64,000 bases of DNA from Candidatus Poribacteria bacterium (GCA_026710795.1 JAPOQK010000013.1:1-64000); one strand, 5' to 3'; positions 27,878 through 37,714 are shown, numbered from the stretch's first letter. Numbers and translations are program-made. The notes: generated from the letters alone by a model not told the origin.

Positions 27878-30370
27878 ATGAAACTTAAACCACGACCCGC
27901 ACTCTATTTTCTCATTCCATTTCTATTTGGAATCATTATGGGTGAATGGACATCAATTCCTATCCTGTGGTTATGGCTTTTCATATTAGTATGCTTTGTG
28001 GGTAGCATCCTAACAAGAAACAAAACAAGATTCTTGTGTTATCTGTTGATACACATTGCGATTTTTACTTGTGGGATGTTGCGATTTGAAATTGCATCTG
28101 TACCGAAAATTCCTAACCATTATTTTGACCAACCTGTTAGTTTTAAGGGTGAAACAGTCTATCAGCCGGAACGTGGTAAGGAGTGGGATGCATGTGTTGC
28201 TGTGGGACAGGTTCATCTGCTATCTGATCCAGCCCAAAAAGTATCTGCAAAGTTGTTGATACGATTTGATAAGCTAATGCCACTACGTTACGGTAAACAA
28301 ATAACGCTAACAGGTGATTTACGACAAGCACAAACACAAAGAAATCCTGGCGGGTTCAACTATCGTGCCTATCTTGAAAGACAAAATGTCTCAGGCATAT
28401 TATATCACCAAGGTGTGATGAGAATTGGTAAACAATCAGGAATTCCACCACTACGTTGGATGGAGACACTCCGACTCAGGACTGAACAGGTTATAGACGA
28501 TGCTTATGCAGGATTGAACACACAGCCTACTAACATATCTGGGTTAGAAACCACTCCTTCAAATGGTACGACATTACATGCGAAATTACTTAAAGGGATT
28601 CTGCTTGGAAAACGCGGAGATGTGCCATCTGAAACATTAGATATTTTTCGTAATAGCGGGACTTTTCATGTGTTAGCAGTGTCAGGTCTGCATGTAGGAC
28701 TAATCGCTTTGTTTTGTTATCTTGCATTGTCAGCATTTCGTCGTATACCGTCAAAAGTAGTTTCTCTCCTGACTATTATTGTAGTTCTGATTTATGCCAG
28801 TTTAGTAGGATTCCGTCCATCCGTTTTCCGGGCATCACTCATGGCAATCTTGTACCTAATTGCAACGATCATAGATCGTGATGCTGATATATACAACCTT
28901 CTTGCAGTTGCAGCTTTAGCATTATTGCTATTGAACCCAATGCAGTTATGGGATGTCGGATTTCAGTTGTCGTTTGTTGCCGTGGTTTCAATTGTATATT
29001 TTGTTCCAAAAATAGAAAAAACACTACAACAATTTTGGAATTCTACTGAATCTACTCATGCGAGTATTCTACATAAATATAAGAACAAAGCACTAAAATG
29101 GTTGGTATTGTCTTATTTAGTGACATTTGCCGCGCAGATCGGCACTACACCACTCATCGCATATCATTTCTATAGAGCATATCCAATTGGTATATTAGTC
29201 GGTCCGTTTGCAGTTGGACTTGTTTCCTTGATTGTTGGTATAGGAATAGTATCAGTCTGTATTGGGTTTATTTGGCTACCACTTGCAAAAATCCTTGCCC
29301 TATTCAATCATGCACTTTTCTTTATTTTCTTAGAACTAATAAGTTTATTCGGACAGAAATGGAGTGTTATGAAAGTAACTCCCCCAACATTTGGTCTTTT
29401 TCTCATCTACATTACGTTTTGTATATGCATTACCTATTGGAAATATTTATTTAAGCATTGGCGTATGACAAGTCTGATTGGACTATCAATCCTGACAGTG
29501 TGGGTCTGGGACAGTGCTTACCTTGAGAAAGGTCGTTTATTAGAGGTAACTACGCTTGATGTTGCACAAGGAGATGCAGCCATTATCAAATTTCCAGATA
29601 GGAAAATGATGTTGATAGATGGAGGAATCCAACAAACATATTTTGATGAAAAGAAACTGAGACAGATAAACTATGATGTAGGTGAACGGATTGTTGAACC
29701 TTATTTACTTGTAAATGGTATACGTGAACTTGATTTAGTCGTACTCTCACATCCTGATCTTGACCACGGTGGTGGACTCGCATATATTCTGAAGAACTTT
29801 AAGGTTAAGCAGCTCATTGGAATTCCGGACATGGAACTTAATTCACCAACACACCAACGATTAAGGAACATTGCTATAACACATAACATTCCTTATGATT
29901 TTCCATATAAAGCTGAAATTGAATTGACACCAACCGCTAAGTTAATGCTCCTACATCCGATAGATTCTGCATCTACCGATCTATTAGATGAGAATAAGAA
30001 TGATGATTCGCTGGTATTCAGACTCAGCTACGGGGAAGTAGACATCTTATTCACAGGAGATATTGAAACTAACGGTGAAATCCGTCTAATTGAGTCTCAG
30101 CAAGATTTGAGATCAGAAATTCTGAAGGTGCCACATCACGGCAGCAGAACATCAAGCAGTGCAAAGTTCATAGACTCTGTCCAACCACAGTATGCTATCT
30201 ATTCACTTGGCAAAGACAACCGATATAATTTCCCACATGTGGATGTAGTAAAACGGTATCAAGAAAGAAAATGTGTGCAGCTTAGAACTGATAATCTTGG
30301 GGCAATTACATTGATAACTGATGGGACGCGCTGTTGGTTTGATTATAACGTGCCACGAGATTATAGGTAG
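27878..30370 (+). CDS. comEC: ComEC/Rec2-type DNA uptake channel
   Basis: 830 residues with the full three-part layout. N-terminal helices and a DUF4131-like soluble domain (GDLRQAQTQRNPGGFNYRAY), the central Competence domain with many helices (HVLAVSGLHVGLIALF, GFRPSVFRASLMAI), and a C-terminal metallo-beta-lactamase-like domain (LDVAQGDAAIIKFP, metal site LSHPDLDHGGG, then KVPHHGSRTSSS). It forms the inner-membrane channel for single-stranded DNA in transformation; the MBL domain may act as nuclease. No other competence genes are present here. Confidence 0.93.
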   Translation: MKLKPRPALYFLIPFLFGIIMGEWTSIPILWLWLFILVCFVGSILTRNKTRFLCYLLIHIAIFTCGMLRFEIASVPKIPNHYFDQPVSFKGETVYQPERGKEWDACVAVGQVHLLSDPAQKVSAKLLIRFDKLMPLRYGKQITLTGDLRQAQTQRNPGGFNYRAYLERQNVSGILYHQGVMRIGKQSGIPPLRWMETLRLRTEQVIDDAYAGLNTQPTNISGLETTPSNGTTLHAKLLKGILLGKRGDVPSETLDIFRNSGTFHVLAVSGLHVGLIALFCYLALSAFRRIPSKVVSLLTIIVVLIYASLVGFRPSVFRASLMAILYLIATIIDRDADIYNLLAVAALALLLLNPMQLWDVGFQLSFVAVVSIVYFVPKIEKTLQQFWNSTESTHASILHKYKNKALKWLVLSYLVTFAAQIGTTPLIAYHFYRAYPIGILVGPFAVGLVSLIVGIGIVSVCIGFIWLPLAKILALFNHALFFIFLELISLFGQKWSVMKVTPPTFGLFLIYITFCICITYWKYLFKHWRMTSLIGLSILTVWVWDSAYLEKGRLLEVTTLDVAQGDAAIIKFPDRKMMLIDGGIQQTYFDEKKLRQINYDVGERIVEPYLLVNGIRELDLVVLSHPDLDHGGGLAYILKNFKVKQLIGIPDMELNSPTHQRLRNIAITHNIPYDFPYKAEIELTPTAKLMLLHPIDSASTDLLDENKNDDSLVFRLSYGEVDILFTGDIETNGEIRLIESQQDLRSEILKVPHHGSRTSSSAKFIDSVQPQYAIYSLGKDNRYNFPHVDVVKRYQERKCVQLRTDNLGAITLITDGTRCWFDYNVPRDYR

Positions 30371-30400
30371 GGAACGCATCAGTTCCCTGCCTTCAATGAT

Positions 30401-30422
30401 AATAGCCATTGCTATTTTTTTT
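30401..30422 (+). terminator. intrinsic terminator of comEC
   Basis: Stem AATAGC (30401-30406) / GCTATT (30411-30416), loop CATT, then eight T (30415-30422). A second hairpin without T-run (AGGGAAC/GTTCCCT, 30369-30388) overlaps the end of the gene. The T-run overlaps the 3' end of the convergent gene. Confidence 0.6.
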
Positions 30423-31347
30423 GTTGCAACTGACGCATTACAGCATCTATGAAATCTACATCCCATGTTCTATTCAGTTCTTGACGAATCCCTACCATGG
30501 CTTCCGCACGCTTTTCAGGAGGTATTTTTGTAAGTTGAGCGAGGATCCGTGTCGCATATTGGTTGTGCAGTTCTGCCTGTCTGCTCTCATAATACTTGCG
30601 AGCATCTTCGGATGGCAGCCGTTGTGAAAATGCCTCCCTTGTTTCTTTATCTCTATCAGTGAACAAGTCCCGATAATCCTCAATCAGCGTATCGTCCCAT
30701 TCCGTTACAACATCGTTCCATGGGGTGTTATCTGGTGGTTTATTGGGATCGCTAAAGGTATTGACGGGTGTATTAGGAGTGCGTTCAATCAGTGTTGGCT
30801 CTTCGGGATCATCTTCAAAGTTTTCAGGATTCCTTCGCTTCATTTTCAACAAAAATTCCTCATTCCACTTTTGAAGATCTCTTAACTGCTGTTGATATTT
30901 CTGCTTGAGTTCAAGTGGTGATAAAGCGGGTGTGAGTTTATCTTTTTTTATTTCTTCTCTAACCCGTTTCATCTTTTCATCAAATTCTTTACGTCTAATT
31001 TTCCACTCTTCATCAGATAATTCACTCAGTTCTGCAGTGATCTCATCTGGAGACTTTACCTGCGCTGCATTCGCTTTGTGTACAGGTGTGTTTAAATACT
31101 TTTCTAATTCATCAGGATCACCTGAATAGGTTTCCCAGATAGACTTTATAGACTGACGATACCTATAATTTGCAAGCTCAACATCTGTAATTTTTGGTTT
31201 AGTTTCCGGTATTTCCTCAACCGGAGTTTCTGTGACTTTAGGAGTCTTCCTTATGATTTCATAGTTCTGTTGAAAATAAAAAATACCGATACCGCTTCCA
31301 AGTAATATGAGTATCGCTAAAGCGATGAATGCTCTACTTTTTGCCAT
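30412..31347 (-). CDS. hypothetical membrane-anchored protein, charged and helical
   Basis: 311 residues; GGAGG lies 9 nt before the ATG. One N-terminal transmembrane segment (FIALAILILLGSGIGIFYF) is followed by a Pro/Glu/Thr/Lys-rich linker (TPKVTETPVEEIPETKPK) and a largely helical charged domain with probable coiled coil (RRKEFDEKMKRVREEIKKDK, LKQKYQQQLRDLQKWNEEF). Topology suggests the bulk faces the periplasm. No recognisable domain or catalytic motif. The gene's stop overlaps the comEC terminator. Confidence 0.7.
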   Translation of the reverse strand: MAKSRAFIALAILILLGSGIGIFYFQQNYEIIRKTPKVTETPVEEIPETKPKITDVELANYRYRQSIKSIWETYSGDPDELEKYLNTPVHKANAAQVKSPDEITAELSELSDEEWKIRRKEFDEKMKRVREEIKKDKLTPALSPLELKQKYQQQLRDLQKWNEEFLLKMKRRNPENFEDDPEEPTLIERTPNTPVNTFSDPNKPPDNTPWNDVVTEWDDTLIEDYRDLFTDRDKETREAFSQRLPSEDARKYYESRQAELHNQYATRILAQLTKIPPEKRAEAMVGIRQELNRTWDVDFIDAVMRQLQQKK

Positions 31348-31386
31348 TGTCGTATTCCTCCATATTTAACCTAAGTTGCTACCTAT

Positions 31387-31442
31387 GTAGCACAATCTGT
31401 TAGATTGTGCCTATGGATGCGCAAACTAACAGTTTACGCTAC
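31387..31442. repeat. double-hairpin palindromic repeat
   Basis: GTAG (31387) to CTAC (31442) enclose two adjacent hairpins: AGCACAATCT/AGATTGTGC with a 3-nt loop around 31390-31410, and AAACT/AGTTT around 31423-31435. Resembles REP-type intergenic elements. It occupies part of the gene-free stretch 31348-31507, which has no trace of the missing dnaE 3' end. Confidence 0.6.
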
Positions 31443-31507
31443 GATTACTTGCGAAATATGATTATTACCAATTAACATGTCTATGAGAATATCTCAATTG
31501 TATTTAT

Positions 31508-31704
31508 ATGAGGGTGGTGCATAAATAACGTTCTACCGAGTCTTCTGTAGGAGCGACCTCCCGGTCGCGACCAAGAAATCAAGAAATCAACGGTATGAAT
31601 GCCTAAATGGCGTTCCCCGTGTCGCTCCTACAGAATGTCAGAAGATTATGAAATAAACCGCTTTCTTTTGCATTGTTTGAAAAATAATTATGAACCACCC
31701 TCAT
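31508..31704. mobile_element. MITE-like inverted-repeat element inserted in the dnaE part
   Basis: About 197 bp bounded by 20-bp terminal inverted repeats with 18 of 20 bases identical: ATGAGGGTGGTGCATAAATA (31508-31527) and, on the other strand, ATGAGGGTGGTTCATAATTA (31704-31685). The interior carries a perfect 15-bp inverted repeat TTCTGTAGGAGCGAC (31543-31557) / GTCGCTCCTACAGAA (31621-31635), a module shared with 41551-41683. No coding capacity. The right end supplies the last codons (YNEGGS) and the stop of the overlapping chimera gene, so the element appears to have been inserted there. The flanks are AT-rich, so a target duplication cannot be called. Confidence 0.65.
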
Positions 31705-34700
31705 TATATAACGGTGCTATGTTGATGTCAACATTCAGGAATTCTGAAAGTTTAGCACATTCATCTCTGATCCTGTCAATCTTGTCTGAGTCAGGTGCTT
31801 CTCCATTCAACTGTGATGCAATAAATTCCTGTGGATAGTGTGTTTTTAAATACGCCATCCTGTAAGATAACAATGAATATGTAACAGAGTGCGATTTTAG
31901 GAAAGCATATGCTTCTCCATTCAACTGTGATGCAATAAATTCCTGTGGATAGTGTGTTTTTAAATACGCCATCCTGTAAGATAACAATGAATATGTAACA
32001 GAGTGCGATTTTAGGAAAGCATATTTTCCAACAGTTTTCAGATAGTCAAGTATCTTCTCAGCATCAATTCTGGATATGCCATTTTCTGCTGCACCATCAA
32101 TAAATTTTGTCCGTTGTTGATTTATTATATCTACTTTTGTTTTTCCAATTGCTTCTCGGAGGATATCAGCTTCTCCAAACGTATATCCAGCGACATCACA
32201 TGCAATCTGCATTATCTGTTCCTGATAAATACATAAACCGAAAGTACTCTTGAGTGCACTTTCAACTGAAGGATGTATATATTCTATCGGTTGTAGACCG
32301 TTTTTCCTATCAATAAACTGTTGCATCAATCCACTCCGAATGGGACCGGGACGATAGAGTGCTACAATTGCAGAAAATACCTCAAAATTATCTGGTTTGA
32401 GTTGTGTAACTACTTCATACATACCAGAGGAAGTATCAAGTTGGAATAAACCAACAAGTAAACCCTCACTGATAAGAGAATAGGTTAGTTTATCCTCAAG
32501 TGGTATGTCTTCAAGTGCAATCAGGTGACCATGGTTTTCACGAATCATTTTCAAGCATTCAGCAGTGGTTGTTAGGCTTCTTAGTCCAAGTACATCGAAT
32601 TTAACTATACCCACATTTTCAACAGTTTTTCCTTCAAACTGAGTCGCAACTTCCCCGTGTATATCCTTAAATAATGGTGCATAGTCGGATAGTGATCCTT
32701 TTGATATTGCTATCCCCGAAGCGTGAGTGGAGGCGTGACGTTTCATACCTTCAAGTCCCTTACTAATTTCAATTAAATCACTATATTCACTTTGTTCTGC
32801 AAAGGCTTTAAATTCCGGCACTGTTTCGATTACCTCATCTAATGTAACACTCGGTAATGGTGGTATAAGTTTAGTTAACTTATCAATGTTTTCTTTTGGA
32901 ACTTCAAGAGCACGACCTACATCCTTTATTGAAGATTTTGCTCCGAATGATGCAAAAGTAGCAATTTTACCGACAGAATCATGACCATATTTATTAATTA
33001 GGTAATTTATCATGTCGTCACGAACATTATCAGCAAAGTCAATATCAATGTCTGGTGGATTTAATTTCTCAGGATTTATGAAGCGGTCAAATATACATCC
33101 GTGTTCCATTGGATTGAAACTGATAATGTCCAGTGCGTAAGAGACAAGACTACTGGCAGCCGAACCGCGTGCAGAACACAAATGTCCCTGTTCTTTTGCA
33201 TAAGCTACATAATCTGCTACAATAAGAAAATAGTCTACATAACCTGCCTGCTTAATTACATTGAGTTCATATTCCAGTTGTTTGTGGATTGGATCGGAAA
33301 GATGTCCTCCTATCTTCTGTTTCAAACCATCATAACACAATTTATCAAAGTAGTTATCTTGTATGAATCCCTCAGGAACATCAAATTTGGGAATCACATT
33401 CCTGTCGTAATCAAGTATTAGATTACATCTGTTGGCGATTTCCGTAGTGTTGAATATTGTTTCAGGTGGAAATTCTTTGAATGCCTCTTGCATCTCGTCA
33501 ACATTCTTAAAGTAGTAATGATTGTTAAATCGCATTCGTTGCGGATCATTGACAGTCTTTTTGGTTTTTATGCATTGAAGGATGTCATGCGTACGTTGAT
33601 CGGATTCTTTTAGGTAATGACAATCGTTTGTGCCGACAATATTCAGATTAAATTCATTTGCCAGATCAACCACTATAGGATAAGTAGATAATTCGTTTTC
33701 AAGATAGTGGTTTTGAACTTCCACAAAAAGATTATCCTCACCCATAATATCTTTCAGATATAGAAGATTACGGGTTGCTTCATCCTTTTGGTTAGAACTG
33801 ATCAATTTCGGTACCAATCCATTGATGCAACCAGTCAATGCAATTATGCCACTGTGATATTCACGCAGCATTTCCAAGTCAATACTGGGTTTTCTATCAA
33901 ATCCTTTTGTATATCCGAGAGATGTCAATTCTAATAGATTCCGGTATCCAACTGCATCTTCTGCTAATAATGTCAAATGAAAGAGTCTATTCGTGTTATC
34001 TCCCTTTGTCTTTTCACTATTTGTTGTTACATTTACCTCACATCCGACTATAGGATTTACCCCTGCTGATTTTGCAGTGTTGTAAAATTCCCATGCACCA
34101 AACATGTTAGCATGGTCTGTGAGTGCGACGGCTGGAGAACTGTTTTCAACTGCCCACTGTATCATATCTGGTATGCGGCAAGTACTGTCTAATAAACTAT
34201 ATTCACTGTGGTTGTGTAGGTGAACAAATTCTGATGAATTCGAAGGTGAAATGATATTCTCTTGTTCAGGTGAATCTCCACGTTCTGTTTGTGTAGATGG
34301 AGAAGATGGTCCTTTTCTGGATTCCGACCCACTTGCTATTACTGTCACAATTACTTCATCGGTACTTTCTAAGTGATCTTTAACTACCAATCCGAAGATC
34401 GGTTGTGCAATTGGTGTTTTTTCCACGATAACTCTCATAGTTGCATCTAATTCATACATCGTATAATCTGGTGGAGAAGTAATCTTTACAATCATCCCAA
34501 CGGAATCACTTAGGCTTTTTTCTTCAAGAAGTGGAGAAGTGACAGCATTCTCTGCAGCAATTTTGGCACGGTTTTTTCCACTGCCTTTTCCAATACCCAT
34601 CAAAAAAGTTCCTTGATCACGTAAAACCCCTTCCAAATCATCGAATTCCAAGTTAATTTCTCCAGATGCTGTAAGGATATCGGTTATCCCATTCATACCC

Positions 34701-35872
34701 TGGATCAGTATTTCATCACTTTTTTCAAAGGCATCCTGCATCGGTATATCATCTTCAACTAAATCAAGTATTCGTTGGTTAGGCACCACTATGACCGCAT
34801 CCGCGCAAGGTTGAGAATTGTCTTTCAGTGAAATTATACCTTGTTCCGCTTGCGATATCCGATGTTCACCTTCAGACTTAAACGGGGATGTTACAAAACA
34901 TACAGTTAATGCCCCAGTTTCACGTGCCAGTGATGCTAATAGAGGTGCAATAGCTGTTCCTGTTCCTCCACCCATTCCGGCAGTAATCATAATCAACTGA
35001 GCATCAGAAACTATAGAACGGAGTTGATCTATGTTTTCAGCAGCAGCTTTCTTGCCAAGTTCCAATATGCCATCAGTTCCAGTACCACCCAGTCTATTTC
35101 TACCTATTTGCACGGTTGTTGCACCATGACAGGTACTGAGTGTATCACTATCTGTATCTACACAGTAATATTCAAAATAATTATTTTCATCATCTATCAA
35201 TTGTGTTACAACCTTACATCCTGCTCCACCAACACCTATAATCTTTGATTTCGATTTTATACTATCTGATTGGTCTTTTTCAACTGACATAGTCTTCCCC
35301 TTTATAGGTTCGATTTCAAACTGTTTGCGCAGAAGTTCCCTAATCTCACTAAGTCTTGTCTTTACAGTTCCCAGCGCTAAGTTGAATTCCTCCGCTACCT
35401 CTTTGATACTAAATAAGTCAAGGTAGTACATTTTTGCGATAGAACGCACACGCTCTGGTAACTGATATACTGCTTCTTTTGCATCAGCTCGGAGTCTTTC
35501 ATCATGAAAACGTTGTTCAGCATCTATATCAATCTGTTTAGCCAAATCCTCATAATCCAATATAATCTCGCTGTTACGATACCGATTAGATGCATAATAT
35601 CTGTTACAAGCGGTTACAGCGATACGACGCAACCACGCGCCAAAACTCTCAGCCTTACGTAGTCCGATAATGTTTTGCCAAACTGCCATCCAGATGTCCA
35701 TCATAATTTCTTCAGCATCCCGTCTTTGTCTCGAATTATCCATTACTATGTGCCAAATACGTGGACTATATCGTGCGACTAATTCTGTGAATGACGTTTC
35801 ATCACGACATTGGACAAGCCGTACCAATTCTACATCTGTTAGGTTATTAGGACTTTCAAAATTATAGTGCAT
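31688..35872 (-). CDS. ECF sigma factor - FtsZ-like - DnaE fusion, 3' truncated
   Basis: One uninterrupted frame of 1394 codons. Residues 1-190: ECF sigma factor (region 2 DAEEIMMDIWMAVWQNI; region 4 IKEVAEEFNLALGTVKTRL). Residues 208-515: FtsZ-like GTPase (IIGVGGAGCK, tubulin loop GGGTGTA at 301-307; the T7 loop reads INLEFDDL, with Glu where FtsZ has the catalytic Asp). Residues 548-1394: DNA polymerase III alpha, with an intact PHP metal motif (HLHNHSEYSLLD, LTDHANMFG) and catalytic Asp at 941, 943 and 1093 (PDIDIDF, KFDVLGL). The usual C-terminal HhH, OB and tau-binding regions (about 300 residues or more) are absent, and the end coincides with an inserted element. A 38-residue duplication lies at about 1285-1360. 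An internal ATG at 35290 with AAAGGGG upstream could start FtsZ alone. Alternative reading: a recently fused, decaying copy. Confidence 0.85.
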   Translation of the reverse strand: MHYNFESPNNLTDVELVRLVQCRDETSFTELVARYSPRIWHIVMDNSRQRRDAEEIMMDIWMAVWQNIIGLRKAESFGAWLRRIAVTACNRYYASNRYRNSEIILDYEDLAKQIDIDAEQRFHDERLRADAKEAVYQLPERVRSIAKMYYLDLFSIKEVAEEFNLALGTVKTRLSEIRELLRKQFEIEPIKGKTMSVEKDQSDSIKSKSKIIGVGGAGCKVVTQLIDDENNYFEYYCVDTDSDTLSTCHGATTVQIGRNRLGGTGTDGILELGKKAAAENIDQLRSIVSDAQLIMITAGMGGGTGTAIAPLLASLARETGALTVCFVTSPFKSEGEHRISQAEQGIISLKDNSQPCADAVIVVPNQRILDLVEDDIPMQDAFEKSDEILIQGMNGITDILTASGEINLEFDDLEGVLRDQGTFLMGIGKGSGKNRAKIAAENAVTSPLLEEKSLSDSVGMIVKITSPPDYTMYELDATMRVIVEKTPIAQPIFGLVVKDHLESTDEVIVTVIASGSESRKGPSSPSTQTERGDSPEQENIISPSNSSEFVHLHNHSEYSLLDSTCRIPDMIQWAVENSSPAVALTDHANMFGAWEFYNTAKSAGVNPIVGCEVNVTTNSEKTKGDNTNRLFHLTLLAEDAVGYRNLLELTSLGYTKGFDRKPSIDLEMLREYHSGIIALTGCINGLVPKLISSNQKDEATRNLLYLKDIMGEDNLFVEVQNHYLENELSTYPIVVDLANEFNLNIVGTNDCHYLKESDQRTHDILQCIKTKKTVNDPQRMRFNNHYYFKNVDEMQEAFKEFPPETIFNTTEIANRCNLILDYDRNVIPKFDVPEGFIQDNYFDKLCYDGLKQKIGGHLSDPIHKQLEYELNVIKQAGYVDYFLIVADYVAYAKEQGHLCSARGSAASSLVSYALDIISFNPMEHGCIFDRFINPEKLNPPDIDIDFADNVRDDMINYLINKYGHDSVGKIATFASFGAKSSIKDVGRALEVPKENIDKLTKLIPPLPSVTLDEVIETVPEFKAFAEQSEYSDLIEISKGLEGMKRHASTHASGIAISKGSLSDYAPLFKDIHGEVATQFEGKTVENVGIVKFDVLGLRSLTTTAECLKMIRENHGHLIALEDIPLEDKLTYSLISEGLLVGLFQLDTSSGMYEVVTQLKPDNFEVFSAIVALYRPGPIRSGLMQQFIDRKNGLQPIEYIHPSVESALKSTFGLCIYQEQIMQIACDVAGYTFGEADILREAIGKTKVDIINQQRTKFIDGAAENGISRIDAEKILDYLKTVGKYAFLKSHSVTYSLLSYRMAYLKTHYPQEFIASQLNGEAYAFLKSHSVTYSLLSYRMAYLKTHYPQEFIASQLNGEAPDSDKIDRIRDECAKLSEFLNVDINIAPLYNEGGS
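31797..32024. repeat. perfect 114-bp tandem duplication inside dnaE
   Basis: 31797-31910 and 31911-32024 are identical by eye over all 114 bases, in frame, duplicating 38 residues of the polymerase fingers region (KSHSVTYSLLSYRMAYLK and flanks). DnaE proteins normally have this segment (KSHAAAYALLSYQ-like) once. Confidence 0.9.
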
Positions 35873-36022
35873 ACATAGTTCCCATTTAGAATTTGGTAAT
35901 AAGAGGGAAGAATTAGTTAAGTTGGTTTAAAAAAATGAGAAAAAACTTAGTGGTAATCCTGGTGAATTTTAAAAATCATAAGACATTATACATGTAGGGT
36001 TGACTCGGGGATTGCTAAAGGA

Positions 36023-36063
36023 CAGAATACACTTTTGGTATTCTGCATGCTTCATACCGTTGA
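36023..36063. repeat. small hairpin with shared repeat motif in the 35873-36582 gap
   Basis: CAGAATAC (36023-36030) / GTATTCTG (36038-36045) form an 8-bp stem, followed by CATACCGTTGA (36053-36063), the reverse complement of the TCAACGGTATG module seen at 1-120 and 31588. The rest of 35873-36582 has a second repeat (36171-36263) and AT-rich DNA; no gene is seen. Confidence 0.5.
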
Positions 36064-36170
36064 ATTAGCCAATTTGACACTATCGGTAAAGCATTTCTTA
36101 TGTGATTGCATTTGAAAGTAGAAGCATCATATCCGTACCTCATGAGTTATGATTTTTCTCTCATGAAAAT

Positions 36171-36263
36171 GTAACCTTTTGCGCGTCACTGTGACGTTTT
36201 GAATCCAGTCAGGACAAGGAATGTGACGCGAATTTCACTTTTTTTTGGAGCTCCTTTTTTGTT
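36171..36263 (-). repeat. dispersed upstream repeat, copy 1
   Basis: About 93 bp homologous to 42001-42095 on the other strand. The 36 bases 36201-36236 are identical to the reverse complement of 42026-42061. The flanks also align: a palindrome CGTCAC/GTGACG (36184-36196) and an A/T tract containing GGAGCTCC. It lies about 330 bp upstream of the sigma-FtsZ-DnaE gene and in the same orientation relative to the gene as copy 2. Confidence 0.8.
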
Positions 36264-36582
36264 CTATTTCGTTCAACATGTAAGTGTCAATTTAATGATA
36301 CACCTGTCTTGGACAATCAACGTACCCATAATAATTGTTGATTTTGCATAAATTACACTTTTGGGTATATGAAGTTTGGGTTTCCGCATCCTCAAGGATC
36401 CTCAATATCTCTTAGATTATCTCAATGTGCGTCTCTATTATAAACATATGTTAATTATATAGAACTATTTTGTGTATGTCAAATAAAAAAATAGAATTTT
36501 ATATTAGGTATATATTGGATTTTATATTTTAGATGTATTGTCGTATTGTTTTAAGACAGGATTGACTAAGATTTACGGAGTA

Positions 36583-37692
36583 TCATTTCCGTGAGGAGAC
36601 ATCGAAACCTACAGCTGTAACAAGAACAACACCTTTGACAATATCTTGCCATGCAGTACTCATATTGGCTAAGCTCATACCATTTGTAAGACTTGCCATG
36701 ACGAATGCTCCTAAAATAGCTCCGAAAACTGTCCCACGACCACCCATCAGACTTGCACCACCGATCACACATGCCGCAATAGCATCTAATTCAAGCAACC
36801 TGCCAGCACCGGGTCCAGCACTACCAAGACGGGTTGTCATAACAATACCCGCAATTGCCATCAATGCACCCATAATAGCAAATACACGTAATGTAACACT
36901 CTGAACATTAACACCTGATAAGTATGCTGCATCAGTATTGCCACCGACTGCATAAATATACCTGCCAAACCGCGTGTGATTTGATATGAAATGAAATGCG
37001 AATGCAAGTCCAAACAGAATACAGGCTGGTATTGGAATACCTCTATAGGAATTCATCACCACAACAATAGCAACAATGCTGCCACATATTGCCAAGAACT
37101 TTAATGCAATTGGAAGGATGTTCTTAAATGTCCTTTGTAATTGAGTATGTTTTAGTTGATGGACAAATATATATCCCGTAACACCAATACCTACACACAT
37201 AAGTACCCATCCAAAAACCTGTGGTAGATGTGCTGTACCGATATATTTCAACCAGTTGTCAGGTAGAGCGATGGTTTCTCCTTTTGTTAAGGCTAACATT
37301 AAACCGCGATACACCAAAAATCCACCGAGTGTTACAATGAATGCCGGAATGCGTTGGTATGCCACAAGAAATCCATGTAATATACCTATAATGATTCCAA
37401 TACTGATAACAATGACAAGTGTCAATGCAATTGGCAAATTCCACCAAACATGTAGAATTGCGGTTATTGCCCCTAACAATCCCGATCCAAAGCCAACTGA
37501 TAGGTCAATGTTTGCCGATATTATGACAAATACCATGCCGATTGAAAGGATAGCAATGACCGCAGCTTGACGAGAAAGGTTAAATAAATTACGATACGAA
37601 AGAAACGTGCCATTAGTGAGTAGTGTGAAGATGATCCAGATACAGACGAGGGCAATTACCATCGCATACATCCGAAGATTCAGATGCTTCAT
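36583..37692 (-). CDS. sugar ABC transporter permease (RbsC/XylH-like)
   Basis: 369 residues, about 10 membrane helices. Family motifs for BPD_transp_2 permeases: GMVFVIISANIDLSVGFGSG, PAFIVTLGGFLVYRGL, GGNTDAAYLSGVNV and the final GRGTVFGAILGAFVM. Length and the long insert between helices fit the xylose/ribose type. Normally it works with an ATPase and a periplasmic binding protein, neither of which is adjacent. Start ATG with a weak site (GAAAG), 22 bp after tatD. It precedes the 700-bp gap. Confidence 0.9.
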   Translation of the reverse strand: MKHLNLRMYAMVIALVCIWIIFTLLTNGTFLSYRNLFNLSRQAAVIAILSIGMVFVIISANIDLSVGFGSGLLGAITAILHVWWNLPIALTLVIVISIGIIIGILHGFLVAYQRIPAFIVTLGGFLVYRGLMLALTKGETIALPDNWLKYIGTAHLPQVFGWVLMCVGIGVTGYIFVHQLKHTQLQRTFKNILPIALKFLAICGSIVAIVVVMNSYRGIPIPACILFGLAFAFHFISNHTRFGRYIYAVGGNTDAAYLSGVNVQSVTLRVFAIMGALMAIAGIVMTTRLGSAGPGAGRLLELDAIAACVIGGASLMGGRGTVFGAILGAFVMASLTNGMSLANMSTAWQDIVKGVVLVTAVGFDVSSRK

Positions 37693-37714
37693 CTATGAGT
37701 ATACTTTCCTTCAA

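Noticed and set aside
35291-35872. Sigma factor and FtsZ as two separate overlapping genes
   Set aside because: An internal ATG with a ribosome site exists at 35290, but the frame is continuous with no stop after the sigma domain, so a single fused frame is reported and the internal start only noted.
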